Both the position numbers and the translations under genes were made by a program. Below are positions 21,031-33,086 of a stretch of 64,000 nt of DNA, piece after piece. Position 1 is the first letter of the stretch. Each line of letters starts with the position of its first letter. The DNA is from Heliocidaris erythrogramma (taxonomy: Eukaryota > Echinodermata > Echinoidea > Camarodonta > Echinometridae), in the NCBI GenBank assembly GCA_025617745.1, contig CM046868.1:18914615-18978614 (forward strand), in the 5' to 3' direction. The notes under the pieces are model-generated. The model was not told the DNA's origin. It searched no databases and saw only the letters and a list, made by a program, of their open reading frames with translations.

Positions 21031-23010
21031 TTAATGTGCGGGTCGATGAATTCATGAAATCAAGTTTATGAACTTACTTTCATCCTACGGAATGAAGCAG
21101 CATGTAAGAGAAAGGACCCATTTACATGGTCATACACTTGATATGCTTATTACTATAGGGATTCAGTGAACCATTGATTGGGCCATGGGGATTCTTTTAT
21201 AGTACCCTTGTGTCTATATTAGTTCAGGACTTTTATGGTCTATCCTCATGGGCTATTGTTCACAATAACATTTTATTTAAAAAAAAGACACTCTTCTCTC
21301 TGATGTGTCTGTTGGTGTATCTAACCATCTAACCACAACTCGCCCTCTGCGATCTATGAATAGAGAATAGAGAAGCAAATAGACTTTGCTGATAGCAGTA
21401 TCCACTCTTCTGTCAAAAGATATGATGATTCTCTCTCCAGCCTTCTTGATAGGCTGGCCCCGAAGAAGACAAGAAGTGTGGTCATAAAACCAATAAGTCC
21501 ATGGATGACTGAGGAAATTCATGGCGCTAAGTGCCTGAGAAGGCGCATTGAGCGCAAGTGGAGGAGTACCAGGAGTGGAGCTGACCGTGAATCGTACACC
21601 AAACAACGTCAGGTTGTGTCTCGTGCAATGCAAACTGCTCAAACTGATTACTGCTCAGAGCGTGTTGCAGAAAGCACAGGTAATCAAACACGTGTCTTCA
21701 CCATTGTTGACACGCTGATGCATCATAAGAATGAGACTTTCCTTCCTGATGCCTCTTCTAACCAGATACTGGCTGACAAATTTTGTCAGTTTTTCTTTGA
21801 TAAAATCACCAAGATCCGCAATGACATTGATAAGGAGCTTCACTTAAGACAATAATATTTACACCCTATAGTCAATCACCATTCATTCCAGTATTGATTG
21901 ACTATGTCCCAACTTCTATAACTGAGGTCAAGAAAGTAATCATGAGCTCACCAACATCATCATGTGAGCTAGATCCAGTTCCTACTGCTCTTCTACATTG
22001 ATGACTTTGTGCTATACATTACAGAGTTTGTGAATAAGTCTTAAGTCTGCCACTTTTCCAGCCTCAATGCAACATGCTCTCGTGAAGCTCCTCCTGAAAA
22101 AGCCACAGCGTGACAGGCAGGACTTTGCGATTTACCGTCATGTGGCTAATCTTAGCTTCCTTTCTAAGGTTGTTGAACGTATTGTATCCATTCGTCTGCA
22201 GTCATATTTGAATGATAACAACCTTCAAGATGACTTCCAGTCCACATACAGAGAAAAGCAGAGTTGAGACCGCCCTTTTACGAGTGCAAAATGACATCCT
22301 TACCGGAATGGACAATGGAAAGGTGACTGGGTTGATCCTGCTTGATTTGAGCAATGCGTCTGACACTGTCGATCATGTTGTACTCCTGGAGAGATTGCAG
22401 TCTCTCGGCATTGGTAGACAGGCCCTCCAGTGATTGAAATCCTACATCTCAAACAGATCGCAAATAGTGTGCATACGTGATTCTACATCAAAGACAGTTC
22501 ATCTGGACTTCTCAGTTCCTGAGGGATCGGTCCTCGGTCCACAAGTCTTTAATATTTACACTCTTCCACTTTACAGTATTATCAAGCGGCACAATCGTCA
22601 TTATCATGTTACACGGATGACACACAGTTATACTTCTCCTGTCCACCATTACAAGGGGAAGTTGGTAGCTGGATTGTTCGTGTGGAAGCGTGCATTCATG
22701 ACGTTACGAACTGGATGACAGAACATTACCTAAAACTTAATGATGGAAAACCGACTTTGTCATGTTGGGATCAAAGCAACAGCTTGCCAAGTTTGAAACT
22801 GGCGACCTACGGATTGGGACAATGTATATCCTCCCTGTGAACAATGTTCGTGATCTTGGAGTCATATTTGACTCCAACATGAATGGAATCACAGGTGTCG
22901 ACTAATGTGAGACTTGCATATCACAGCCTTCGCTGCCTTCGTGGTATCCGCGAGTATCTTACTCCGAAGGCTGCTGAACAGAGGAAACTGAAAACGCACC
23001 TTATGACAAT

Positions 23011-24378
23011 ATTTTTTTCTCTTGAACATTGAAATGTAAGCATCATTAGTGTATTTTTGTTGGTTTTGTAGAATTGTTCTAAACAAAATACTTCAGGTTT
23101 CAAATTACGAATATTTCTGTATGTCTTGTATTTGTTTTGATGGTTACGTTATCTTACAACATCATATCTAACATGTCTAAGATGGTTTTGGATCAACACC
23201 GAGACCATAAGGACGCACGCCTGCAGTTAGATCCATTTTCGGGAATCCCCACTCGACCCGTACCAAAGATGATGTAATTGTTGAAAAAATTCATATAAAA
23301 TCAGTGATGTATATTTCAACACTTTTATCATATGTGCATAAAGAGGGATAATTACTGGTTCAAATCAGTCCCATGAGAGAACAGGAATTGGTCCCAATGG
23401 GATTGTATGGGGACTATATTAGCAGCCCAAGAAACATCTTAACCGCTGTAGCTTAGGCCAGGTTTGTGGGTACGTAGTCAAAATTCCACCCCTTCATCTT
23501 TTCGGGAAGTCAAGGAAATTGTATAAACTATAGTCAAGACACACGTTTGAATGGTGCCATTGCTAGCACTTATTTTTTTTATTTCTCATGATTAACCATT
23601 GAGCCTATGGGGAGGTAATTACAGGTGTGCGCCCAGAAAAGACCTGGAGTTAATTGGCACATGGATTTTGATATCGTCACATAAAATGATCCATGTGCAG
23701 TCAACAGTGCAGAGTTGCCCTACAAAAACTTAACCAAATAAAGTGGGAGGAATGACTCTGTTATTTCAAATAATTCCTCATTTGAAGCTCCATCTCGAAA
23801 AAAGGGCAATTTTAAAAGTGTCACTTCTTCTGCCTTGCGCTTTATATCTGCATTGACATATTAGACATTTTAAAGGACGATACTGAATTCAACTCGGCAC
23901 TAACAGGCCTAATGCATAATTCTACTTAGAAAGTTTTTAGTACTGTTATTTTACATGTTCATGCATATTCAAGGATGAAAGAATTATGTTTCTGTTAAGA
24001 CACAAAAGTTGAACAGTTTCTTAAGGGCGAAAGTATAGTTATGATGGATCTGCGTTTTACAACGTCATTGAAGGTGACATTGGCTGTCAATCATTCTAGA
24101 TTTTAAGTATTTTTTGACGTATATATGCTTCAATTTTTGTTATAAATGTAGGGTTTTCCTCATGTTTTCTTGTAGTTTCTCTACGTTTTTCATCATTTCT
24201 TTTTGTCAGTGCTTCGACTTCCTTACGTGGCTCCACATAATAGCAAAGGGCTCCACACCAGTTCAGAACAATGGAGACGTTATGCATCGCGTCCCAGGCA
24301 GTGATCTAACGTTTGATTCTTGTCAACATTTTCTTGTTTCATCCGTTCCCGTCTGCCTCGTCTGTGGTAGCGTTGTTC
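23011..24378. other. Intergenic stretch, possible LINE 3' tail
   Basis: The first 150 bases may be the LINE 3' untranslated region; no terminal repeat marks its end. No other gene or repeat was recognised. Short frames at 24096-24461 on both strands are not supported. Confidence 0.35.
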
Positions 24379-24584
24379 AGATTCTAAACGATTTTGTTTT
24401 AAGAGCAATCTCCCCAATGCGCGATATCCCACTAGTGCTGCCATGCCGAGAGATGGCGTGAACCCTAATTGTACGGGCGAGGTAAAAATTCTTTCCTCGC
24501 CCGTACGAATTTGGAATTACGTCATCCTTGGCCTGGCAGCATGCAGGAGGGAGATCGCTCTTAAAATAAAATCGTTCAGAATCT
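24379..24584. repeat. Foldback element with nested inner hairpin
   Basis: Outer arms at 24379-24415 and 24547-24584 are imperfect inverted repeats containing CTAAACGATTTTGTTTTAAG and its partner, with AGCAATCTCCC facing GGGAGATCGCT. Inside, GTACGGGCGAGG (24471-24482) and CCTCGCCCGTAC (24495-24506) form a perfect 12-bp hairpin around 12 bases. Two concentric hairpins suggest a small foldback transposon. No target duplication was resolved. Confidence 0.75.
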
Positions 24585-24589
24585 TAACC

Positions 24590-24790
24590 TAGTGGTAGCG
24601 CAGTGGTCTCGTAACTGGGAGGACCAGGAATTTATAACAAGTGGATGCGCTAGTGTCCTTTGATAAGGCATTAATCCTTACTACATTAATCCATTAGAGA
24701 GGACTTAAAGCCGTCGGTCCACTGGTTGTTTACTTACAAGCATACACATGCTTTCTTAGCAGTCAGGTAAATAATAACCATCAAACAATC
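24590..24790 (+). mobile_element. tRNA-related SINE
   Basis: The sequence starts with a tRNA-like TAGTGGTAGCGCAGTGGTCT and continues with GTGTCCTTTGATAAGGCATT. The body contains GAGAGGACTTAAAGCCGTCG and ends TTTCTTAGCAGTCAGGTAAA. The CCTTTGAnAAGGCA segment is shared with the SINEs at 36940 and 53095. The B box is eroded, so the copy is old. Confidence 0.65.
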
Positions 24791-26206
24791 GTCTTCACCT
24801 ATGTCAATCTCTCTGATTTTCGCGATGCACATTGTTAGTTTGTACTTATTCTGTGTCACTGAAATTCAATATAATTATTTTTGTATTGTACTCGTAAATA
24901 TTAATTATGTTCAGTTGCACTTTCACCCTGCGGAATTTGTTTGATGGAAATGAATGTATGCCTACATCCTTAATCCTAATTAGTTTCGTATATAACCAAT
25001 ATATAACCAGTTTTATCAGATCAGAAAGCCTATCTCAATTAAACATGATATATCCTTTAGGCGAGTGATTAAACTGTGACAACCTTCACAGGTATCATTA
25101 TTACTTTGGTTATTTTTTATATCAAATTATGCAAAAAATTGACAAGAAGTAGTTTGATCAAGTTTGATCAAGATTCACGGAGCTTGCCAGTCTTACCAAT
25201 AAAATTGTAAAACATGCATCCGATGGCGGTCAGATTTCTCACACCTTAGGAAATGGCAGAATATTTTAGTCTAGTCGATGAAATTTGACAAGCTGCAGAC
25301 GATTAAAAAGAAAATTGGACGTTTGTCTTACTTTGACAATAGTATTAGGCAACTACGAAACCTCCTACAAATTTTAAGGGAAACTGAAGGATATGTACAA
25401 CCCTGGTAATTTCAGATGACAATGGCAGCTTTTACCACCAAAGGAAACGAGTTCCTGTGTGAATGCACAAGAAAGCTTATGGTACATAGTATATTATACA
25501 TTTATAATTATTATTCATTTCTTGCAGTAGCATATCTAGACCTTCGCTTTGATGGTGGTGGTGGGGGGGGGGGGGGCAAACATCAGAGGCAGAAGTGATC
25601 CATGTATTTCATTTAGCGAAGAAAAAAAAAATCAATTTTCAATGTCATAATTTGCGTCGGGTGGGGAGCAAAGGCAACAGATATGATTTCAGCCATATCT
25701 TTCTGATTGCAAATCATTTGATTTACTTTGATTTATTTGTATCTTTTGTAGTTTCATGATAGCAACAGCACAATAAAATCATAGAGTGTGAGCAAATTTG
25801 GGCCTTGTTTTGTGACGGTTTTTTTTTTTGGGGGGGGGGAGGGGCGCTAGACGCATTCGTCATAATAAATGGAGTACCCAACACAACGAGCGGGCGCGAG
25901 CACATTTAGGTTGAGAAAAGGCAATTACTGAATTATTTCTGAATATTTTTCTGTGATTTTCCCCACCGTGTAATAAATAACCACAAGAATGCCTACATTA
26001 GATATTTTTCGGTAAAGCAGTTCTTTGTTAGAACTATAACTAATTATGAGGAAGTGTCACCCAGTGGTTAACATGATTCTGAACTTAAAGGATACTCAAC
26101 CGCAGATTTTGGACGTGATCGTTACTAGTCTAGTTCTGGACTCTTTTTACTGAATTCTTTATTCGCCGACTGTACGCATTATGCCGAGTGATGGCGCGAT
26201 CCGAAA
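24791..26206. other. Intergenic stretch without a supported gene
   Basis: There is no coding evidence. It contains two G homopolymers (25561-25577 and 25830-25839) flanked by decayed transposon-like sequence; GCAGTAGCATATCTAGACC near 25525 resembles a hAT terminus. Confidence 0.4.
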
Positions 26207-26214
26207 ACCTGATC

Positions 26215-26401
26215 TAGTGTCCCTGTATTAAAGAGTTGCGACATGGACGTCTCACTTTTCTGGAAACAAAGTGGCGTTCGAATTCTTTCTATTGAGAACA
26301 CCCAGGTGCTCATCGGAATTGAATAGAAATGTTACGTAATAGTGGAAACAAAAAGGCGTTCAAATCCCCAGTTGTCGCAACTCTTTAATACAGGGACACT
26401 A
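26215..26401. mobile_element. 187-bp MITE with 28-bp perfect TIRs and 8-bp duplication
   Basis: ACCTGATC at 26207-26214 is repeated at 26402-26409. The element begins TAGTGTCCCTGTATTAAAG and ends with its exact complement; arms at 26215-26242 and 26374-26401 match over all 28 bases. The 8-bp duplication is compatible with hAT or P-type transposases, but the TIR sequence differs from the GGCGGATCC elements here. No coding capacity. Confidence 0.92.
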
Positions 26402-26409
26402 ACCTGATC

Positions 26410-27043
26410 ATGCCGTTGCCCCGCGGGGTGCAAGCTTCGGACAGACTGGTCGCCGCGCAACCTACACGCTCCGCCTGAGCTTGAGCTTGAAATTGGTTCG
26501 GCTCCGTGCAGTCCGAAATGTAATCCCAACAGTCCGACGGACGCGTTCGACTCAAAAACTGTGTGAACGAGTGAATGGGGTTTACGCAATCCTGACTTTC
26601 CCCACGGCCGCCTGGAGGCGTATTCCTTTAAATGGCAATTTTGTTATCACGCCCCGACCAGCTTAAATGTTGGAAAAATAACAACATGTATAGCGCCATC
26701 TAATGACGAGATCATGTCCTTCACCATTGTTTAAGGCCCCACCACCCCACGTCTCCATGCAGCGAGCTATAGAATTCCATTTTAGCCTCCCATAGATCGA
26801 TGACAGATTATGCAACAAATGCATTTATTTCTGTCAATCAAATTCTTATTTCTCCATTTTGGCATCTGGTGTCAACCAGCAGATTGTGGTGTGCGGTTTG
26901 CATTAAGATAAGAGAAGAAAACAATGTACTCATGATTTTTTTTTCTTTATTACATACAGTGTATATTATATCAGCTACATCTCTCCGCTTTACTTCTATG
27001 CTTAATTCTCATAACGCCCTCTTTGGAGGTGCAGAAAATCATG
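26410..27043. other. Intergenic stretch without a supported gene
   Basis: Nothing was recognised. Frames at 26332-26589 and 26481-26666 overlap the MITE and have no protein resemblance. Confidence 0.4.
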
Positions 27044-27047
27044 TTAA

Positions 27048-27493
27048 AGACCTCAGCCTGACCGAATTTTGAAATATACACTTTATTCATCCACGGGGAG
27101 CTATATATTTTCTGAACAAATTGAAACCAACTTCATGAGATTCCGTTTCCTGTGGAATGAGTAACAGCGTCCCGAATGTTGAGCCCCGGTGGTTTTTCTG
27201 ACGAGGGCCCCGTCTCTGAGGAACGCTACTTTGCGGGGGGTGAAAATTTGATGACGACATATCGTGTAGACGCACTCGGAGCTGTATACATGACATGTCG
27301 TCACACGTCTAGCGACCCCCTGTAGTTTCCTCTCTTGTTACGCAATAGGGAGGGGGCGGAACAAAAAAAAATTATCTTTTTTATTTTTTATGGATAAACG
27401 GAGACGAAAATTTATGAATACCCAGGGTAATTATATTCTTTGTTTACTAAGCTTTACGTCAATATATGGTTGTTTTGGGTCAGGCTGAGGTCT
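27048..27493. mobile_element. TTAA-flanked MITE (AGACCTCAGCCTGACC family)
   Basis: TTAA at 27044-27047 and 27494-27497 flanks a 446-bp element whose ends are exact complements over AGACCTCAGCCTGACC. It contains no transposase; frames at 27087-27304 are not convincing. The family is inferred as Kolobok-like from TTAA plus purine-start termini. Confidence 0.85.
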
Positions 27494-27497
27494 TTAA

Positions 27498-28545
27498 ACT
27501 ATCCCAGTGTGACATTTTCGCATTTAAAAAAGAAATACCATCTTGGGAAATGATATCTGAGGTGTAAAAACTACTGGTAAAATAGTAACGGACCACCCCT
27601 TCATCTTTTTTCTTAATTCAGACTTGAAGTAGGAATTCACTCGTCCGACCTCAAGCTACAGCCCATGAGATCGACAGGAGACATGTCGCTCTGTTCAGGA
27701 CCTCACAGCAATTTTCTGAAAACAGTGAGGTGCGTTTAGAGTTTTGAGTCAGTCATACATATGTCAGATGACCCATTGCCGGAGGGGGCAAACACAATGC
27801 ACAATGCTAAATAGAAAAAAAAAACTCTTTGGAATCTATTAAAAGTGCTTCTAATGTGTGCTTAGTAAATCTTTAAAAAACTTTAAAACAAAATATAAAA
27901 AATATTTAAAAGAATCTTCGTCTTCTGTGATGAAAGGAAAATGTTGTCTCGATGTTGTTTTTTTTTTTAATGAGTTCCGTATTTAGGAATTTTGGGGAAA
28001 ATAACCAAAATCTCCAAATAATATTTATGTTTTAAATGAATAAGTCACCAGGTTTTCATTTTTTATTAGGTTATCTTGATACCCCAAACATGTTTTATGC
28101 GTATTTCGTAAGAGCATAATAATCATAAGTGGAACCTTTAATCAAAAGTTGTAGCTGAAGTTATTGTAATCAGTTGTAGTTATCAGTTGTAGTTATCAGT
28201 TGTAGTTATCGTAATCAGATAGGTTGTACTGGGCATATATCATTAACATCTCACGTCTGAAATTGTTTTGGTATTTGTAGGGCAACTTGAGACTGATTGA
28301 ATGTGTTGTAAGAGGGCATTTCTGGCATTAGGCCTAATTCGCTCAATTATGTATATCTCACGAATGAAATTATCTCCCACCTTATAAATCATTGACGTGG
28401 TTCTATTCGTAGTAATAAACAGCAAAGTAATGAAGAATGTAAAATTCTAAGTGGAAATTTTTTCAGGCAAAGCATTGTCAGCCAAACTCACGTAGTCCTC
28501 CGATTCTATGTATATGTATAAATTTCATAGCTTATCTGGCTTTCA
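27498..28545. other. Intergenic stretch with a 13-bp tandem triplet
   Basis: No gene is supported. A perfect 13-bp unit, CAGTTGTAGTTAT, occurs three times in tandem at 28171-28209. The rest is AT-rich. Confidence 0.45.
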
Positions 28546-28771
28546 AATAGACCTGTTTACTAATTTTATGCCTACTTTGTGAACAAAGGTTTCTCCTGAC
28601 GACTCGAAAGCTTGTCAGAGGCTTGCCCGACATAGCAACAACTAATGTATGCAAAATGGATTCCATCCATAGCGATAACATTATGCATAATAGGTGCACT
28701 AAATAGTTGGTAACTTAGGATTCTGGAGAGAAACATGCATAAATTTAGATACATTAGTAAACAGGTCTATT
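28546..28771. repeat. Foldback with 17-bp perfect ends
   Basis: AATAGACCTGTTTACTA (28546-28562) is exactly inverted at 28755-28771, and similarity extends further inward at lower identity. The interior has GCTTGCCCGACATAGCAAC at 28621-28639, which occurs inverted as GTTGCTATGTCGGGCAAGC near 60463. No target duplication was found. Confidence 0.7.
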
Positions 28772-29934
28772 GGTCTAAGACCAACTAGACGCACTAATGC
28801 TGATTGGGATTAATTGATTAGAACTGTGTATTCCTAAAATAAAATGATAAAACCTCTTAAAAGTAACCTTTGTTTAATACAAGGTCAATTTTGACGTTAG
28901 GCAGATTAGCATTTCATTGATTAATATTGAATAAAACTGATGATCGATTTGGTCTCAGACACACTAATGAAGAGACACTACCTCACCACAATCCATGCAC
29001 ATGATCAACTTTCTGTATTCCCTATAATTGTTATTTAAAAACCCCTCTTAACAGTGACTTTTAAAGACAAACTCGAGAGTTTGTCAGTTTTGGGTTACTC
29101 AAAACTGTATTTTAAATGGTCTTCACCGTGCATATGGTTCAAGTTATGTCATAAATCACAGTGCAATCACCTATTACGGGTTCATAATAAACGTGATAGA
29201 TTATTAGCAGCGTTCACTGAACTCCATCTGGAGATAAGTTATTTATATGATTGATTATGCATCATTATCACAGCACTACTGTTTAAACCGTAGACGTCAA
29301 TAATATCGAAAACTAGGAAATGGACAAGTCAAACGTCTTCTATTGTCCCCAATCACAACTGTGCTTTCACAAAGAGGGATTGCTAGAGAAAATTTGATTG
29401 GCAAAATAAACGGAGGATAATGAAGAACTAATGTATTCCACAGTGTATTCCACTGTTATAACGAAAATCATTGCGCTGCAAATGGACACAGTGGCATGAA
29501 CGTGAAAAATATTGATTTCTTACAATTTACTAAGATCTGACATCCGATTTTGTCCAGAATTTGTTGCTGTCGTGGGGGGGGGGGGGGGGGGGGGGTTATG
29601 GAGGTAAATTTGAGACTAATCGAAGTTGATGGTGGCTGTGCTATTTCGTTTCATCCATGGTTATAATCTGATCGTTAAGGTTTCTTGTACTTCTCTTACA
29701 CTGCGCAGGGTTGGATGGTTATAATTTAAGTTTCAATTGAATTTAATAGACCCTCTCCCCCCCCCCCCCCCAAAAAAAAAAAAAAAAAAACAAAAACAAA
29801 AACAAAAACAAACAAAAAAATAATAATAGTAAATCAAAATAAATAAAAATTAATAAATGCAACTTGGTTTTCAGCCAATCAGGATCGTGTATTTGGGACT
29901 TGCGTTTAATTTTTTGAGTTGCGATTAAACGCAA
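28772..29934. other. Intergenic stretch with long G and A homopolymers
   Basis: No gene is supported. A G run of about 20 lies at 29574-29595, and a C-then-A run at 29757-29820 passes into (CAAAAA)n. The latter may be a retroelement tail next to the SINE at 29935. Confidence 0.45.
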
Positions 29935-30110
29935 CATTTTTCATGAAAGAGGGCCCTGAGCCGTCTTTATGCAGCACTCGGGCATAATATCAGGTATGCG
30001 TTTACACTTGGGTGGAGAAAGGCGAGATGACATTATAGTGCTGGACTGGGATTTGAACCCTCAACCTTATGATTGAATGTCAAGTGAATAAACAACTAAA
30101 CCATGACACC
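29935..30110 (-). mobile_element. tRNA-derived SINE
   Basis: On the minus strand the head reads GGTGTCATGGTTTAGTTG (A-box-like). It continues to GTTGAGGGTTCAAATCCCAG (B box), followed by a body with CTTTCTCCACCCAAGTGT. The layout matches the SINE at 1098, but this is a different subfamily. Its 3' side joins an A/T-rich tract. Confidence 0.7.
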
Positions 30111-30504
30111 TCAATATGTTTGCCCACAAAATATCTGAAAATCCATTAACCCTGGCTAAGTAAGTAAAGTAAACATTTACTTTCCATTCTCGTGTTAGGT
30201 TGTGACAAAAAAAAAATTTATGGAGGGGGATGATATGTATAGAAGTATGTACATGTATATGTAATTGCTTGAGTAAGGAACTTAATGTAAGACAATACAA
30301 AATTTATGCTTACTATACTTGATATATACGGGTCCCAATGAAGAAAAAAAAAATCTGTAATTGCATCATAGACCCCTGTTACATTGAAATACCTTACCCG
30401 AGACTGGTTTCCAAAAATCTGACGAAAATTTTTGATCCCTGTTACACCGAATTCGTTTACGCCGACTTGCGCAAACCTACCCGAGACTTTCTTTTAGCGG
30501 ACGT

Positions 30505-30839
30505 TTGGCGGGGACGGACTGTGTTTGCGATGACGCAATCATTCCATCCAGGATGACCTGCAGCCGATGTCGCATGTCGTCATCCACTTTGCTACGTGTG
30601 GCCCCTCCTTTCGCTAGCTTGTCGTGTCGACCTTCTCGTAGTTACGTGGCAACTATCGACCTTGCTGTTTCTCTTTTGATGCCTAAATCATCGGCTAATT
30701 CTAGATAGTCCTTGTTTTCGCTCCCAAATGCCTCAATTAGCCTTCTCCTAGCCACGTTTGAAGTTCTCCTGTAGCGAATTGGGTGATGATCTGCCATTTT
30801 TTCAATGTGAAGCGGATAGTAGGTAAACGTGGTACTCAT
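30505..30839 (-). pseudogene. Helix-turn-helix transposase fragment
   Basis: The minus strand encodes RRTSNVARRRLIEAFGSENK, then LELADDLGIKRETARSIV, a helix-turn-helix of the kind at the N-terminus of IS630/Tc1/mariner-type transposases. A stop follows after SIVAT, but the frame continues readable (LREGRHDKLA, GGATRSKVDDDMRHRL) down to about 30510. Both the downstream catalytic region and terminal repeats are missing. Family assignment is by resemblance only. Confidence 0.55.
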
Positions 30840-33086
30840 AAGCGCAACATGCAGAATGACTGAGGGCTTCCTAGCTCACAATTAAGGTTTTTCCCCCAAA
30901 AAAATGAATTTGGATGCTCACTGGTTAAATCGTTTGCTCTTTCTTCAGATGAGAATGAACCATTTGAAGAATTTGTTGCACGAATAGTGAATTAGGACGA
31001 ATCAAAGTAAAATTGATTGCTCTTTCTTAAATCGTCTCCTCTTAATAGGAATCTTGATGACCCATTTGAAAATTTCGTTGCACAGATCGCGAATTTGAAG
31101 GAGCAAAATGAATTGAATTAAATTGAATTTACATGTGCCATGGCGATCATATCGTTTGTGAATTCGAATGCTCGAAAGGTGAAATAGATTGAACATTACG
31201 GGGGCTCATTTTCTTAATTTTCACAATCATGTACTTAATGTATGCCAGTTGGATTTAAAAATGGGGGCATCTGCCGGTTGTGTGCACCCCCCCCCCCCCC
31301 GGTGGATGGTTACTCCAGCATCAACAAACCAATAACTACAAAAATATATATCATAACTTTGGAATTATGGCAGTATACCCCTCCACTTGAATAAACGTAG
31401 TTCCTGCGGTGCGACAGACTGTTATTGCACCATAGGTAAAGAGAAGCCACCCATTTTTGCATTGCATATTTTCACAAACAGTTACATTCACTTTCCATTC
31501 ATTAATTAATTCATTCATTCATTCGTTATTACCATTTTCAAATAATCATACAAATGTATACAAATGTATATTGTATCACGTAAATACAATTATAATGAAA
31601 ATTATGTGTTTCATAAAATTTGTGAGCAAATGATGCTGCTTTTAAGTTAGGCCTACCTACTCGAAATGATAATTATAGTAGAAAAAAATAATAATTTCAT
31701 TTCATTTTTTTGTATCATTTACGTACGAATGATGTATACTTACTCGTACAATACCATAAAAGCAGCGGTACTGAACCAATTTAGTACTGTTTGTAAAATA
31801 AAATGAATAAATAAATTGATAACAGTCTAGATAGGCTACCTAATGAGTGTACAAGGCAAGGATGATGTGGTTAAAGGCCTTCATCATGATACCTCCCATG
31901 GGTCTTGTTATATAATAGCTACTGGTCTACTTCACATCTTCCAACAATATCACTCGTTACGCAATCGCCTGTTCCGCTCGTAACAAAGTAAAGCAATCGG
32001 GTACGGTGCCGCCTCGAGGTGACAACACTTGCACCTCTCATCATGCTCATTCCACCATGCTGCTCATCACTGCAGTACTCTTGTCCCCCCCCCCCCCCCA
32101 TCAGTGGCGTATCTAAGGGGGCAGGGGCGTGCGCAAGAAGGGGGTACATAAAACGCAAGAGAAAGTGGAGGAAAGGAAGAAAAATTATGATCCTGAAGGA
32201 TTATGCGCTCCCAATCCCAATCCCCAGAGTAAAGTGCATTTGAAATAGACTTTTGGATGGTTTGAAATGCGAAGATTATAAAAAAGATTACTTAAAGGAT
32301 TAACTTTCGATGGCCTTTCTGAATTTCTCGACTATATTTCTTCAGGGTTTTCGGAAATTTTGAAGGATAAATAGAAAACCATTTATCAATATTCAAAGTT
32401 CGTAACACTACAATACTCCATAGCGAATTTTCCTGGGTAAAATGTGTATGAAATTGCATTCTAGAGGGTTAAAAATGCTCAAAATCTACCACTCGGTCGC
32501 TTTGCTTCCTCACTTGTACAGTTACGTAGCTACATTTGGGAGGGGCGCAATTTCATTGCTTGCCCCCGGCACAATAATAACTGGATGCCCCATTACACCT
32601 AATTGATTGCTTCAATGCTTGATCGATGGCATAGTTAGGGGAAGGCCGCCACAGTCAACGTGTAGTTAATATTATGACACTATTAGTGTCGAAAACAAAT
32701 CAAGGTTGATAGTCCTGCACTAGTACGGGTCATCCAATTTACTTTGTGAAAGAAACTGTCTTGAAGTTTTAATGTAATAAATAGAAAGAGTTAAGTATTA
32801 TGAGGTTTGGGAATCATCAGTATCATATATCTTCTTGGAAAAAGAATATCAATGTATGAAGAGCACAGGACACAAATATGGGCACATGGGACTAGGCAAT
32901 AATATGGCATCAGAATTTGGTCTAAAGTTGTTATACCTAGTTAAATTTGAAATGTGAAAGCATTTCAAGGGCAATGATTGTCATGGGATATTGCTATTTA
33001 AGTCTTCCACATGGAAATCATTTTTTTTTTATTTCAACAGAACTTCACCATTTCTTTGACAGTTTATGCTGCTTCTCAGAATGTCA
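30840..33086. other. Intergenic stretch with hAT-terminus-like motifs
   Basis: No gene is supported. CAGTGGCGTATCTAAGGGGG at 32102 and CAGTTACGTAGCTACATTTG near 32519 resemble hAT-type termini, but no paired ends or 8-bp duplications could be read. C runs lie at 31287-31300 and 32086-32099. Confidence 0.4.

Larger units (their letters stand above)
19686..23010 (+). pseudogene. Decayed CR1/L2-type LINE, endonuclease plus reverse transcriptase
   Basis: Pieces of one non-LTR retrotransposon ORF run in order. The endonuclease start (LNARSVRNKTTDI, ALTETWLKED) is at 19860-20000. The endonuclease continues at 20365-20639 to TGDF and again from about 21031. A linker runs 21478-21855. RT palm motifs follow: FLSKVVERIV near 22170, [13 protein letters not shown] near 22340, VPEGSVLGP near 22520 and a YTDDTQLY-like motif near 22612. 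Key residues have decayed (F to S in the first aspartate block, Q to E in PQG, A to T before DD), and stops and frameshifts are frequent. A hAT MITE (20017-20356) and a TTAA element (20640-21030) interrupt it. Near 22980 the C-terminal part looks internally deleted. It is inactive. Confidence 0.85.
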
